Source of the DNA: Chitinophagaceae bacterium
GTDB taxonomy: Bacteria; Bacteroidota; Bacteroidia; Chitinophagales; Chitinophagaceae
Assembly (NCBI GenBank): GCA_023957575.1
Contig: JAMLGU010000004.1
Coordinates: 248,001-312,000, forward strand
Direction: 5' to 3'
Length of the DNA stretch: 64,000 nt
Under the pieces are notes generated by a model. That model searched no databases. It saw only the letters and a list, made by a program, of their open reading frames with translations, and was not told the origin of the DNA. Shown piece after piece: positions 27,574-37,263 of the stretch. The position numbers were made by a program, and so were the translations under genes. Within the stretch, counting starts at the first letter, position 1; each line of letters begins with the position of its first letter.

Positions 27574-30500
27574 TTACCATTTAAGCTCTTCCAACCTTTT
27601 ATCCACCAGCATACCGTCTTTGGGTTTCAGGCTGAAAGTCAGGTCGTGCCTGGCTTTGAATTTAATGATAAACAAATCATTGCTACCGTTAAGCGTTTCT
27701 TTATCACCGACATTTACAAAGGTCGGATACAATGCCTTTTGGCCGTTGGTATGCAGGCGGTCGCGGGTGAAATTGTCCAACTGCTTCATATTCAATGGCT
27801 CAATTCCCACATAATCATAATCAGCCGGATTGTAAGGCAGTGCAAAACTGAGTGCATTCACAACTTTCAGACCTAAGCCCTTCACCAAAATACTGATGGT
27901 TTCGCCTTCTTTGTAATTCTGCTTATCGGGAACCAGTTCAATCTTTCCTGCCAGTGTATCTCTGCTTTGTTCCCAGGCGCCGCCTTCGAGCTGAGTGGCT
28001 ACTGTAGATATATCGTAGGCATCAATCAGTCCGTTTTGATTCAGGTCGCCCTTGCTGATATATCCTTCAAAATCGCCATCTCCGGAACGCAGTCCCACAT
28101 AGTTCATATAAGAGGTAAGGTCATTGGCATCAATCAGCTTATCATTATTAATGTCGCCGGGCAAATAGCTTTCCGTACCCGGAACCTTAAACACATACAA
28201 TTCTTTTCCCGAACCGAAGTTACCGACAGCCTCTGTAACATCGAGTTTGATGTAACGCACTGTCGGTTTGGTTGCAAATACAAACTCCTTGGTATCACCA
28301 TTTCGTTTCCAGTCGAATGAACCTGCTTCTGTCCAGTCGGTTTTGTTATTGCTGTAGTAAACCTTTCCTTTCAGCAGGGTTCCGTTTCCGGCTCCTTCTC
28401 TGGGCAGGTATTGAAATTTGTCGATCTGGTTAACGCTGTTCAGGTCAATAACCATATCAAAAGGAACCGCAGCAGAACCCCACTGGGTATGCCACAGGTT
28501 CGACTCGTCAAAGTCAAACAGGTTGTTGATGCTTGCTCCGGACTGATTTCTGACACTGGTACGCGCCTTGATACCTTTGATGGCAAACTGAAGCGGATTG
28601 GATTTGGTGGTTGCTGCAAAAGAAGCCCAGGGTGAAACACCTGATTTGTTCACAGCCCTGATTTTGAATTGGTATTCCGTTTCGGGCTGCAGGTCATCTA
28701 AAAGAAAAGTAGTATCACGGATAGTGCTGTACAGCATTTTGTTGAAATCTATTTCGTAGTAATCAGCATGAGCCTCCGGCTGCCAGCCGGGTTTCAGTTT
28801 AAAGGCTTCTCTGTTTTTTTCTGAAACGGCTGCTTTAACCGGTGATAATTTCCCGCTTTGTTTTTTGGATTCATCTTTTGGTGCAAAAACATAACCCTCC
28901 ACAACTAATTTCACTGTATTTTTTGTGATGTCAGAAGGAGCAGTTTTTACCCATATCTGAGGATTTTTTTTGATGGATACTTTTTTAAAATCGCTTCCCG
29001 GAGTGGCAAACCTGTTAAGCTCCGGTGTGGTATAAAAATATACGTTTGATTTTGAGTTGTATTCGCTTTCGGAACCGGCCGGTTGTAGTGCTATTTTTTT
29101 TGTGCCGATATAGGCTGTAACTCTTTTGGGCTTCGTCGTAGCATTAATTATAAATTCAGTGGCTTTTGTTTTTTCAAAACCCGAATAATTTCCTTTTGCA
29201 GGAAATACAGTGATGGTGGCAATTTCATTCGTCCTTAAGTCCGATTCGATCAAGGTGGTTACGCTCTTGCCCTGCAAATATTCTTCGGTTACGCCATCGT
29301 CGTCATACTCTGTGAAATGAGTTTTTCCGTTTGGATAAATTTCATAGCTGCGTAACTTATTATCGATTTCAGAAACATTATTATTAGGATGTGTAACCGG
29401 AATGATGGCTCCTGCTTTTACAAAAATAGGTAACTTCCAGATGGGTGCAGCTACCGAGTTGATAACCCTTCCACCTTCATATTTTTCACCGGTGAAGTAG
29501 TCAATCCATGTTCCTTTTGGCAGATAAACATTGTTGCGAATATCGTTGCCTGAGTTATCTCCTTTTGTATTCTGATAAATGGGCGCCACCAGAAAATACG
29601 GTCCGTACAAAAACTGATACTGGGTGGCTTTGCTCAATGTAAAATCATTTTTATCATTTAGAAACATCGCCCTTATTTGCGGCATTCCTGTAACAGATTC
29701 TTGTGCAATACTGTAAGCATAAGGCAATAATTCACTTTTCATTTTCAGATACATCCTGTTGATGGAAGTGGCCGGTTCACCGAGCGCATGAGGATATTTT
29801 TCGTTGGAGCCCCATCCATCCATATTCAACTGCATGGGTGTAAAGGTTTTCCACTGGAAGTCGCGGATATTAACTGCTTCATTTTTACCGCCAAAAATAC
29901 CATCCATGTCGGACGTAATATTGGGTTGGCCTGAAAGCCCCGAACCTAAATAAGTAGGAATGTGAAAGCGGATATATTCCCAGTTGCCTCCGGTCTGGTC
30001 GCCTGTCCAGATGGTAGCATAGCGCTGTGTGCCTGCCCATCCGTCAAGTGAAATGATAAATGGCCTTGCATTATTTCCGTATTTGGGCATGATGGTAGCC
30101 ACATCAGCCACGCCATTAAGCCCGAAAGAATAACCTGCGCCTACCCATGCTACGTCTGTTTTTAAAACACGTACTCCTGCATCACGCACTTCTTTCACAA
30201 TATCTCTTTGCAGTAGAGCGCTGATGCCTTCTTTAGGATGCAAGTCACTTTGAGTCCACAACCCGATCTGAACGCCATGGGCACGCGCATAATCACCTAA
30301 GCTTTTCAGGTTGAGGATATTGCTGTCAAGGGTCCCCGTCTGGCCATAACCTGCGCCATACCCGTCATTGGGCAAAATCCATCCAAAGGGCATATCATGT
30401 TTTTTATAGCGGTCAATTACGCCGCGTGCCGAAAACTGGTAATTGTTTTTTTCGCCGTTTAGCGATTCTTTGATGCCACCATTATTGGTCTGACTTTCGG

Positions 30501-31395
30501 TATAACGCTTGCCGTCTTCAAACAGGATTCCTCTGGTACCTGTGGAATCTTCTTTCCAGTAATCACGATTGTAAGCGTTCAGGTGGCCTTCGTAAAATCC
30601 GAATTTAGGCAGCAATACCGGATGACCTGTCAATTGATAAAAATCATTCAACAGCGCAACAGGAGTATCATTCACCATGAAGAAGACATCGAAATAGCTG
30701 TCATTATGAAATAATTTCACCTTGCCCTTTTCTGTAGCGCCAAAATCGTAGCGTCCGGGTTTGAAGCTGTGCCACATCACACCATATCCGCCATCGCTCC
30801 AGTAAAAGGGATTGGGCGAGGCCACACCACCATCTGTCCAGCTGTTTTGATTTTCGATGGCGATAATTTTTCCCTTATGGGTAAATCTGCCATTTTGAAC
30901 ACCACCGCCAAAAAAATATTCATCGGGCAACTCAGCCAAACTTACTGAAACTTTATTCTTTTCAATACTGATAGGTGCCAGAAACTGAAAGGCCGGTTTT
31001 TGGGTAAGTAAATTGGAAGCCTTAAAAATGCCGGATTGCTTGTCAATGGCCAGTTTTACAGTTTTTGTAGTGAAGCTGATTTCTTTACCATTATCCGCAA
31101 TTATAAATTTGGAAACAGTTTTGCGGGGTTGATCAACTAAGATTTTAGCCGGTGGTTTTGCCACAGGATCGTGAGGCCTGTCTCCGTTGAGGCTGCAAAA
31201 AACTCTGAAAATATTTTCTCCATAAAAATCAATATAAAAATGCCTGTTATCATTAAAAGTTACCTCAGCAGTGTGCCCATCTGTTTTTTTTACGGATTTA
31301 ATGTCCGATATGGTTTGCTGTGCATTTGAAACCGAGTAAGTAACTAATGTAAAAACAATGATGAAAAGTGGCCGGATGAATTTCTTAATTTGCAT
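27574..31395 (-). CDS. Glycoside hydrolase family 31 with FN3, F5/8C, dockerin-like and cohesin-like domains
   Basis: This 1,273-residue secreted protein (signal peptide to SVSNAQ) has a GH31 core at about 30-690: N-terminal beta-sandwich, then a TIM barrel with nucleophile Asp414 in VLKTDVAWVG and acid/base Asp466 in TIWTGDQTGGNWE, plus ITSDMDGIFGG. Beyond it come a fibronectin-III-like domain (DLQPETEYQFKIRAVNKSG), an F5/8-type-C/CBM32 domain (LFDFDESNLWHTQWG), two dockerin-like calcium loops (GDINNDKLIDANDL and GDLNQNGLIDAYDI) and a final ~110-residue cohesin-like beta domain. Similar multi-domain layouts occur in GH31 alpha-N-acetylgalactosaminidases of gut bacteria, so alpha-GalNAc or alpha-galactose removal is more likely than alpha-glucosidase action (inference from architecture). 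It is in the minus-strand cluster with GH2. Confidence 0.93.
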   Translation of the reverse strand: MQIKKFIRPLFIIVFTLVTYSVSNAQQTISDIKSVKKTDGHTAEVTFNDNRHFYIDFYGENIFRVFCSLNGDRPHDPVAKPPAKILVDQPRKTVSKFIIADNGKEISFTTKTVKLAIDKQSGIFKASNLLTQKPAFQFLAPISIEKNKVSVSLAELPDEYFFGGGVQNGRFTHKGKIIAIENQNSWTDGGVASPNPFYWSDGGYGVMWHSFKPGRYDFGATEKGKVKLFHNDSYFDVFFMVNDTPVALLNDFYQLTGHPVLLPKFGFYEGHLNAYNRDYWKEDSTGTRGILFEDGKRYTESQTNNGGIKESLNGEKNNYQFSARGVIDRYKKHDMPFGWILPNDGYGAGYGQTGTLDSNILNLKSLGDYARAHGVQIGLWTQSDLHPKEGISALLQRDIVKEVRDAGVRVLKTDVAWVGAGYSFGLNGVADVATIMPKYGNNARPFIISLDGWAGTQRYATIWTGDQTGGNWEYIRFHIPTYLGSGLSGQPNITSDMDGIFGGKNEAVNIRDFQWKTFTPMQLNMDGWGSNEKYPHALGEPATSINRMYLKMKSELLPYAYSIAQESVTGMPQIRAMFLNDKNDFTLSKATQYQFLYGPYFLVAPIYQNTKGDNSGNDIRNNVYLPKGTWIDYFTGEKYEGGRVINSVAAPIWKLPIFVKAGAIIPVTHPNNNVSEIDNKLRSYEIYPNGKTHFTEYDDDGVTEEYLQGKSVTTLIESDLRTNEIATITVFPAKGNYSGFEKTKATEFIINATTKPKRVTAYIGTKKIALQPAGSESEYNSKSNVYFYTTPELNRFATPGSDFKKVSIKKNPQIWVKTAPSDITKNTVKLVVEGYVFAPKDESKKQSGKLSPVKAAVSEKNREAFKLKPGWQPEAHADYYEIDFNKMLYSTIRDTTFLLDDLQPETEYQFKIRAVNKSGVSPWASFAATTKSNPLQFAIKGIKARTSVRNQSGASINNLFDFDESNLWHTQWGSAAVPFDMVIDLNSVNQIDKFQYLPREGAGNGTLLKGKVYYSNNKTDWTEAGSFDWKRNGDTKEFVFATKPTVRYIKLDVTEAVGNFGSGKELYVFKVPGTESYLPGDINNDKLIDANDLTSYMNYVGLRSGDGDFEGYISKGDLNQNGLIDAYDISTVATQLEGGAWEQSRDTLAGKIELVPDKQNYKEGETISILVKGLGLKVVNALSFALPYNPADYDYVGIEPLNMKQLDNFTRDRLHTNGQKALYPTFVNVGDKETLNGSNDLFIIKFKARHDLTFSLKPKDGMLVDKRLEELKW

Positions 31396-31566
31396 TTCTA
31401 TCTTTTTTGGCGAAATGCAAAGATAGCCAATGATTTTTAGAGTAAGAAGGTAGAATTGAACGTTCGGCAGACGGTGATTTGCTTCAAATATTTACCTAAG
31501 TTGAAAATTCAACAATCTTAAAAGTCACACAAATACACGAACTGCAATCCAAACTACAGTAACCCA

Positions 31567-32910
31567 CTAATTTCCTCCTTTGACCTTCCTGATCTCTGCA
31601 TCGAGCAAACCTCTCATCTCTCTTAATTTTTTGTCATACTTTTTTATTACTGCCAGATTGTGTATTTCATAAGGGTCCTTGGCCAGGTTAAATAGCTGAG
31701 TATTTCTTTGACCTTTTACGTTATATTCTATCAACTTATAATGACCTTTGTGCACTGCTTTTTGGAAATCTTTATAAATATGTATAGTAGCCTCTCTGCT
31801 TTTTGAATTTTTACCCAAAACCGTTTGCCCTTGCACGGTTGCCGGCACGGGTATTCCTATCAGGTTACAAATTGTAGGAAATATATCAATCAGATAAACG
31901 AAACCTGAAGAACGAGTATTGCTTTTAATTCCCGGTCCCGAAAAAATCAGCGGAACTTTTATACTGTGTTCATACACATTTTGCTTACCCATAAGTCCGT
32001 GTTTACCAAGCGCCAGACCATTGTCGCCGGCATAAATGATTATTGTATTTTCAAGTTGACCTTTTTCTTTCAGTGCATTGATGATATTTCCCACCTGCAC
32101 ATCAAGGTGTGTCATCATTGCATAGTAATCGCGAATATGGTTTTTTATTTCCTGTGGAACCCGTGGAGTTGCAGCTAATTGTTCATCTCTGATGATGAGT
32201 TCGCCATTATCAAAAGGATGTTTGGGTAGAAAGTTTCTGGGCAACTCAATTTTTGAACTATCATACATTGCTTTGAACTGTGGCGGAGTAATGCGCGGAT
32301 CGTGCGGCGACATAAAAGAAACATACAAAAAGAAGGGCTCCGGTTTATTGTAATTTTTAATAAAGTTTACAGCTGTCTCGCCAAATACTTCGGTATGATG
32401 ACGATTGTTCATTACCGGTTCCCGTCTGTCGTAAAACTGCATCTTCCAGTTGTAGGGGTCATGTGCCATACCACCCCAGAATATGGCTGCGCCATCCATA
32501 AAGGTATCATAAAAAGCAGAATAGTTTTGATGCCATTTGCCAATGCCATAAGTAAAATAACCGTTTTGCTTCAAGGCTTCACCGATGGTCGTATTTCCTT
32601 TGGGTATATCTACGCCTTCTCCGCCACCGATTGAAAAAATATTACGGCCCGTGAGAAACATATTGCGGCTGGGCGCACACACAGCGCCACTGATGCCACC
32701 CATGATATAAGCGTTCATAAAGGCTGTACCCGATTTAGCCAACGCATCTAAATTGGGAGTAATAACCTCTTTACCTCCCAAATGATGAATGGTGCCTTCC
32801 ATTCTTTGATCGTCCGACACGATGAAAACGATATTGGGTCTGGGTTGCGAAAAAGATTTGATGGCAAAACAGGTTACTACCAGAAGGAAAATAATACCTT
32901 TACGCTTCAT
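31567..32910 (-). CDS. Sulfatase (Cys-type, S1 family), secreted
   Basis: This sulfatase of 447 residues has a signal peptide (MKRKGIIFLLVVTCFAIKSFSQ), the metal-binding N-terminal VFIVSDDQ (D33, D34) and the consensus CAPSR (C78-R82) followed by NMFLTGR. Cys78 must be converted to formylglycine by an anaerobic sulfatase-maturating enzyme or FGE, neither of which is in this window. Further signatures: GKWHQNYSAF, FLYVSFMSPHDPR, IIYAGDNGLALGKHGLMGKQNVYEHS (metal Asp-Asn). It would remove sulfate esters from a glycan in the periplasm. It lies 170 bp from the GH31 gene on the same strand and is divergent from the lyase gene, tying sulfated uronic glycans to this cluster. Confidence 0.94.
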   Translation of the reverse strand: MKRKGIIFLLVVTCFAIKSFSQPRPNIVFIVSDDQRMEGTIHHLGGKEVITPNLDALAKSGTAFMNAYIMGGISGAVCAPSRNMFLTGRNIFSIGGGEGVDIPKGNTTIGEALKQNGYFTYGIGKWHQNYSAFYDTFMDGAAIFWGGMAHDPYNWKMQFYDRREPVMNNRHHTEVFGETAVNFIKNYNKPEPFFLYVSFMSPHDPRITPPQFKAMYDSSKIELPRNFLPKHPFDNGELIIRDEQLAATPRVPQEIKNHIRDYYAMMTHLDVQVGNIINALKEKGQLENTIIIYAGDNGLALGKHGLMGKQNVYEHSIKVPLIFSGPGIKSNTRSSGFVYLIDIFPTICNLIGIPVPATVQGQTVLGKNSKSREATIHIYKDFQKAVHKGHYKLIEYNVKGQRNTQLFNLAKDPYEIHNLAVIKKYDKKLREMRGLLDAEIRKVKGGN

Positions 32911-33052
32911 TGATTGACTTTTAAAGAAAAAAATAATGATTTGCTATGCAAGCCCAACGGAAATTTTTTCAAAAATACATAAAGACAAGCTGAATAATGA
33001 ATAGAAGGCTTTTCAAATTTATAAACTACAAGAATATCTAAAAATAATTTAT

Positions 33053-34993
33053 ATGATTCATTTAAGAAAACTCAATCGCTTGTTTTTGGTTTGTTTTTTG
33101 ATTTTCATCGGGCAATCGGTTATCGCCTCCACTCCCCGAAACCTACTTCAAAAACAAGGTGATGCACAATTTTTGAAAACCATTCTTTTGCCAAAAGAAA
33201 AATGGATACCCTATCCGGCTTATAATAATCGGGCGGGTTGGGACAAACTTTTTAAAAATGAAAAAACCGATATCATCAGCGAGGGGGAGAGGTTTTTAAG
33301 CTACGAATGGAAGGTAATCAAAGCTACCGATTACATGGAGTTCTCACTCAGCGGGTCGCGCAGTATTATGGAGCAACCGTATAACAAAAACATCAACGCC
33401 GTTTATTCTTTGTTTCTGGCTGAAATGGCAGAGGGCAAGGGCCGGTTTATTAATCAATTGATGAATGGCATTTTCAACTTATGCGAGATGACCACCTGGG
33501 CAGCATCGGCACATCTGTCCATTCAACTGAATCATAAAAAATTTCCTGACCACAAACAGCAAATTATTGATCTGGTATCCGGCGATATTGGTTCCATGTT
33601 TTCATGGATCTACTACTTTTTGCACACAGAGTTCGATAAGCGTGAGCCGTTAATCTCTGAGAGAATGCAGTACGAATTAGAGAGAAGGATTATGCAGCCT
33701 TATATGACACAAGATCATTTTTGGTGGATGGGTTTTGGCAAAAACCCGAATCAGATGGTGAACAACTGGAATCCCTGGTGCAATAGTAATGTGCTACAGG
33801 TTTTTGCTTTGATGGAAAACGACCCCGATAAACTTTCAAAAGCGGTTTACAGAACCATGCTTTCGGTGGACAAGTTTATCAATTACAATAAAGATGACGG
33901 AGCTTGCGAAGAAGGTCCTTCTTACTGGGGACATGCTGCCGGCAAGATGTACGATTATTTGCAAATACTGTATGATATCACTGGGGGAAAAATTTCTATT
34001 TTCAATGACCCGTTAGTCAAAAAGATGGGAGAATATATTTCAAGAAGTTATGTTGGCAACAATTGGGTTGTCAATTTTGCAGATGCGTCTGCAAAAGGTG
34101 GAAAAAATGCACCACTGATTTATCGTTATGGTAAGGCAGTGGGCAGTGCAGAAATGGAGGCGTTTGCAGCCTATTTGATTGAAAACAACAAAGACGAATT
34201 AAAAATTGCTGCAGGCAGAGATATGTTTAGAACGCTGCAGGGAATGTTGTACAATGACGAAATTAAAAACATAAAACCGGCGCTTCCTTCCGAGGCGTTT
34301 ACCTGGTATCCGCAAACCGAATTTTGTTACATGAAAAGCAAAAATTTCTTCTTTGCTGCAAAAGGCGGTTATAACGATGAAAGCCACAATCACAATGACG
34401 TGGGCACTTTTTGCCTTTATATAGACACCATTCCCTTTTTTATAGATGCAGGAGTAGGAATCTATACCCGTCAGACTTTCAGCAGCGAGCGGTATTCTAT
34501 ATGGACAATGCAGAGCAATTATCACAACCTGCCCGAAATCAATGGGCAACAGCAGCAGTACGGATTACAGTATAAGGCTAAGAATGTAAGTTTTAATCCC
34601 AAGCAACAGAAATTAAGCATGGATATCAGTGGCGCTTATAGCAAAGATGCCGATGTAAAATCATGGCAGCGCAGCTACACTTTTTCAGATAAAGGGTTGT
34701 TAATTAATGATGCTTATGAACTTTTGGCAACAAATGAACCGTTGAAGTTTCATTTTTTAGTCTGGTCCAATCCGAAAATGATTAAACCCGGAACACTGTC
34801 GTTTGAAAGAGAAGGTAAAACAGTGTTAATGAATTATGATTTTAAGAAATTGGACTTGTCAACGGAAACAATATCACTAAAGGATCGAAAGTTGTCGGAA
34901 GTATGGGGCGATGAAGTAGTCAGAGTGACCTTTATTTCAAAAAGGCAGGACTTAAAAGGGAGTTATAATTTTATTATTTCAAAAGGGAAGTGA
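33053..34993 (+). CDS. Heparinase II/III-like polysaccharide lyase, secreted
   Basis: The 646-residue protein has a signal peptide (LFLVCFLIFIGQSVIAS), an N-terminal alpha/alpha toroid (MEFSLSGSRSIMEQPYNKNI, FNLCEMTTWAASAHLSIQ, GACEEGPSYWGHAAGKMYDYL) and a C-terminal beta-sandwich with HNHNDVGTFCLYIDTIPFFID, the usual heparinase II/III signature. The His-Asn pair and Tyr residues there are the expected catalytic groups. Lyases of this type cut uronic-acid glycosidic bonds by beta-elimination and leave the unsaturated uronate that GH88 removes. Substrate could be heparin/heparan-like, alginate-like or other uronan. Transcribed divergently from the sulfatase; starts at the ATG at 33053, with 142 bp between the two genes. 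Confidence 0.9.
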   Translation: MIHLRKLNRLFLVCFLIFIGQSVIASTPRNLLQKQGDAQFLKTILLPKEKWIPYPAYNNRAGWDKLFKNEKTDIISEGERFLSYEWKVIKATDYMEFSLSGSRSIMEQPYNKNINAVYSLFLAEMAEGKGRFINQLMNGIFNLCEMTTWAASAHLSIQLNHKKFPDHKQQIIDLVSGDIGSMFSWIYYFLHTEFDKREPLISERMQYELERRIMQPYMTQDHFWWMGFGKNPNQMVNNWNPWCNSNVLQVFALMENDPDKLSKAVYRTMLSVDKFINYNKDDGACEEGPSYWGHAAGKMYDYLQILYDITGGKISIFNDPLVKKMGEYISRSYVGNNWVVNFADASAKGGKNAPLIYRYGKAVGSAEMEAFAAYLIENNKDELKIAAGRDMFRTLQGMLYNDEIKNIKPALPSEAFTWYPQTEFCYMKSKNFFFAAKGGYNDESHNHNDVGTFCLYIDTIPFFIDAGVGIYTRQTFSSERYSIWTMQSNYHNLPEINGQQQQYGLQYKAKNVSFNPKQQKLSMDISGAYSKDADVKSWQRSYTFSDKGLLINDAYELLATNEPLKFHFLVWSNPKMIKPGTLSFEREGKTVLMNYDFKKLDLSTETISLKDRKLSEVWGDEVVRVTFISKRQDLKGSYNFIISKGK

Positions 34994-35034
34994 TTATTTT
35001 GTTATCAGGGTTTTATTATACTTAAAATCATGAT

Positions 35035-35042
35035 TAGATTTG
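35035..35042 (+). promoter_or_regulatory. -7 box (TAGATTTG) for E1 fusion gene
   Basis: Exact TAnnTTTG match ending four bases before the ATG at 35047. The expected transcription start falls on or beside the start codon, implying a very short leader or none. Confidence 0.4.
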
Positions 35043-35046
35043 TGCT

Positions 35047-37026
35047 ATGATATTCGACAGAAAAGATTTATCCAACGGTCAGTTGGTTCATCTATATAAA
35101 AGCATTTTGTACCCGCGCCTCATTGAAGAAAAGATGCTGATTCTTCTCCGGCAGGGGAAAATCAGCAAATGGTTCAGCGGTATTGGTCAGGAAGCTATTG
35201 GCGTGGGCGCCACACTGGCGCTTCAGCAGGATGAGTGGATTATGAGTATGCACCGCCATCTGGGAGTTTTCACTACCCGAAACCTGCCGCTTCATAAACT
35301 ATTTATGCAATGGGAAGGGATGCAGGATGGATATACTAAGGGCCGGGATCGGAGTTTTCATTTCGGCAGCAGGCCACACCATATCTGCGGCATGATTTCC
35401 CACCTTGGACCGCAATTAGCAGTAGGAGACGGTGTGGCACTTGCACAAAAACTTTCGGGAAGGAATAAAATCACACTTGCTTTTACCGGTGAAGGCGGCA
35501 CCAGCGAGGGCGACTTTCATGAAGCGCTGAATGTGGCTTCTGTGTGGGATTTGCCCATTATTTTTTTGGTGGAGAATAATGGTTATGCACTCAGTACTCC
35601 TGTTAGTGAACAATATCGCTGCATCAGCCTGGCAGATAAAGCCAAAGGATACGGAATGGAAGGTGTGACCATTGACGGGAACAATGTGCTTGCCGTTTAT
35701 GATACTATTAAAGGCGTAAGAGAATATTGCATCCGCAACAAGCGGCCCTATCTTGTGGAATGTATGACCTTCAGGATGAGGGGCCACGAGGAAGCCAGCG
35801 GAACCAAATATGTGCTACCGGAATTGTTTGAGCTTTGGGGGCAAAGAGATCCCGTCAGAAATTTTGAAACATTTTTATTAGAACAACAGGTAATTACTCG
35901 GGATGATATTGTGGCCATTACCGATGCGCTCAAACAACAGATAGACAAAGAATTGTCAATGGCAGAGAATCCGCCTTCTATAATAGTCAATACCGAAGAT
36001 GAGGTAAATGATGTTTATGCCCCGCATGAGCAGGAGATTACTCCTACTGAAGAAGCTCCAAAAACCGAGAAACGTTTTATAGAAGCCATAAAAGATGGTT
36101 TGGATCAGTCGCTCGAAAAAAATGACCGCCTCGTCATCATGGGACAGGATATTGCAGCGTATGGTGGCGCTTTCAAAGTAACCGAAGGTTTCTTAGAAAA
36201 ATATGGCAGGGAAAGAATCAGAAACACCCCCATCTGCGAGAGTGCGATTGTTGGTGCAGCATTGGGATTGAGTCTGGAGGGCTATAAATCGGTGGTAGAA
36301 ATGCAGTTTGCCGATTTTGTAACCATGGGTTTCAATCAGATTGTAAATAATCTTGCAAAAATTCATTACCGCTGGGGACAAAATGCCGATGTAGTCATCA
36401 GGATGCCAACCGGTGGCGGAATGGGTGCAGGGCCTTTTCACAGCCAGAGCAATGAGGCATGGTTTACGCATACCCCGGGATTGAAGGTGGTATATCCTGC
36501 TACCCCCCAAGATGCCAAAGGATTAATGATTGCAGCCATCAACGACCCTAATCCGGTAATCTTTTTTGAGCACAAAGGGCTGTATCGCAGTATTAGCGGG
36601 CCTGTGCCCAATGAAATGTACGAAATACAGATTGGCAAAGCCCGGCAGGTGATGGTTGGAGATGAAGTATCCGTCATCACCTATGGCATGGGTGTTGTAT
36701 GGGCCGAAGATTTTGCCGCCGAGCATCCCGAAATCTCAATGGATATTGTGGATTTAAGAACATTGCTGCCTTTGGATTATGAAGCCATCCGGGCTTCGGT
36801 AAAAAGAACGGGCAGGGTCTTGGTTTTGCATGAGGACACGCTGACAGGCGGTATCGGCGGTGAAATTGCCGCATGGATAGGCGAACATTGCTTCAGCATG
36901 CTGGATGCACCGGTGATGCGTTGCGCTTCGTTAGATACGCCTATTCCTTTCAATAAAAATTTAGAAAAAAATTTTATGGCCGGACCCAGGTTAAAGGAGG
37001 TGATGGAGGAATTGATAAATTTTTAA
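35047..37026 (+). CDS. 2-oxoacid dehydrogenase E1 component, alpha-beta fusion
   Basis: One 659-residue chain carries both E1 subunits. Residues ~1-310 are the alpha part with the thiamine-diphosphate motif GEGGTSEGD...ENN (148-178) and substrate-side MHRHLGVFTTR and HFGSRPHHICGMISHLGPQ. Residues ~345-659 are the beta part (VIMGQDIAAYGGAFKVTEGF, TPICESAIVGAALGLSLEGY, RMPTGGGMGAGPFHSQSNEAWF, VDLRTLLPLDYEAI). E1 decarboxylates a 2-oxoacid and transfers the acyl group to lipoyl-E2. Fused E1 of this length is common in Bacteroidota and usually assigned to branched-chain 2-oxoacid or pyruvate dehydrogenase. No E2 or E3 gene is adjacent. Cytosolic. Confidence 0.93.
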   Translation: MIFDRKDLSNGQLVHLYKSILYPRLIEEKMLILLRQGKISKWFSGIGQEAIGVGATLALQQDEWIMSMHRHLGVFTTRNLPLHKLFMQWEGMQDGYTKGRDRSFHFGSRPHHICGMISHLGPQLAVGDGVALAQKLSGRNKITLAFTGEGGTSEGDFHEALNVASVWDLPIIFLVENNGYALSTPVSEQYRCISLADKAKGYGMEGVTIDGNNVLAVYDTIKGVREYCIRNKRPYLVECMTFRMRGHEEASGTKYVLPELFELWGQRDPVRNFETFLLEQQVITRDDIVAITDALKQQIDKELSMAENPPSIIVNTEDEVNDVYAPHEQEITPTEEAPKTEKRFIEAIKDGLDQSLEKNDRLVIMGQDIAAYGGAFKVTEGFLEKYGRERIRNTPICESAIVGAALGLSLEGYKSVVEMQFADFVTMGFNQIVNNLAKIHYRWGQNADVVIRMPTGGGMGAGPFHSQSNEAWFTHTPGLKVVYPATPQDAKGLMIAAINDPNPVIFFEHKGLYRSISGPVPNEMYEIQIGKARQVMVGDEVSVITYGMGVVWAEDFAAEHPEISMDIVDLRTLLPLDYEAIRASVKRTGRVLVLHEDTLTGGIGGEIAAWIGEHCFSMLDAPVMRCASLDTPIPFNKNLEKNFMAGPRLKEVMEELINF

Positions 37027-37154
37027 CCTATTACCTATTGATAAATATCTGCATATTTATTGTTATTACTTTAAGGGATAAAATTTACGAACATTCTGAA
37101 TCCAGGAATTGTGCATAATAAATTATCCGTTTCATTTATTTAAACTAAAATTCA

Positions 37155-37162
37155 TACATTTG
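37155..37162 (+). promoter_or_regulatory. -7 box (TACATTTG) for CBM48-HhH gene
   Basis: Exact TAnnTTTG match about 100 bp before the start at 37264, leaving a long AT-rich leader. Confidence 0.45.
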
Positions 37163-37263
37163 CAACCTCAAAAACATAGCTGTTTTACAAATCACTATGA
37201 ATTAAAAACTTAATGATATTTTATTAAAAAGATATCATTTTACTAATCAGAAAATTAAAAGAA

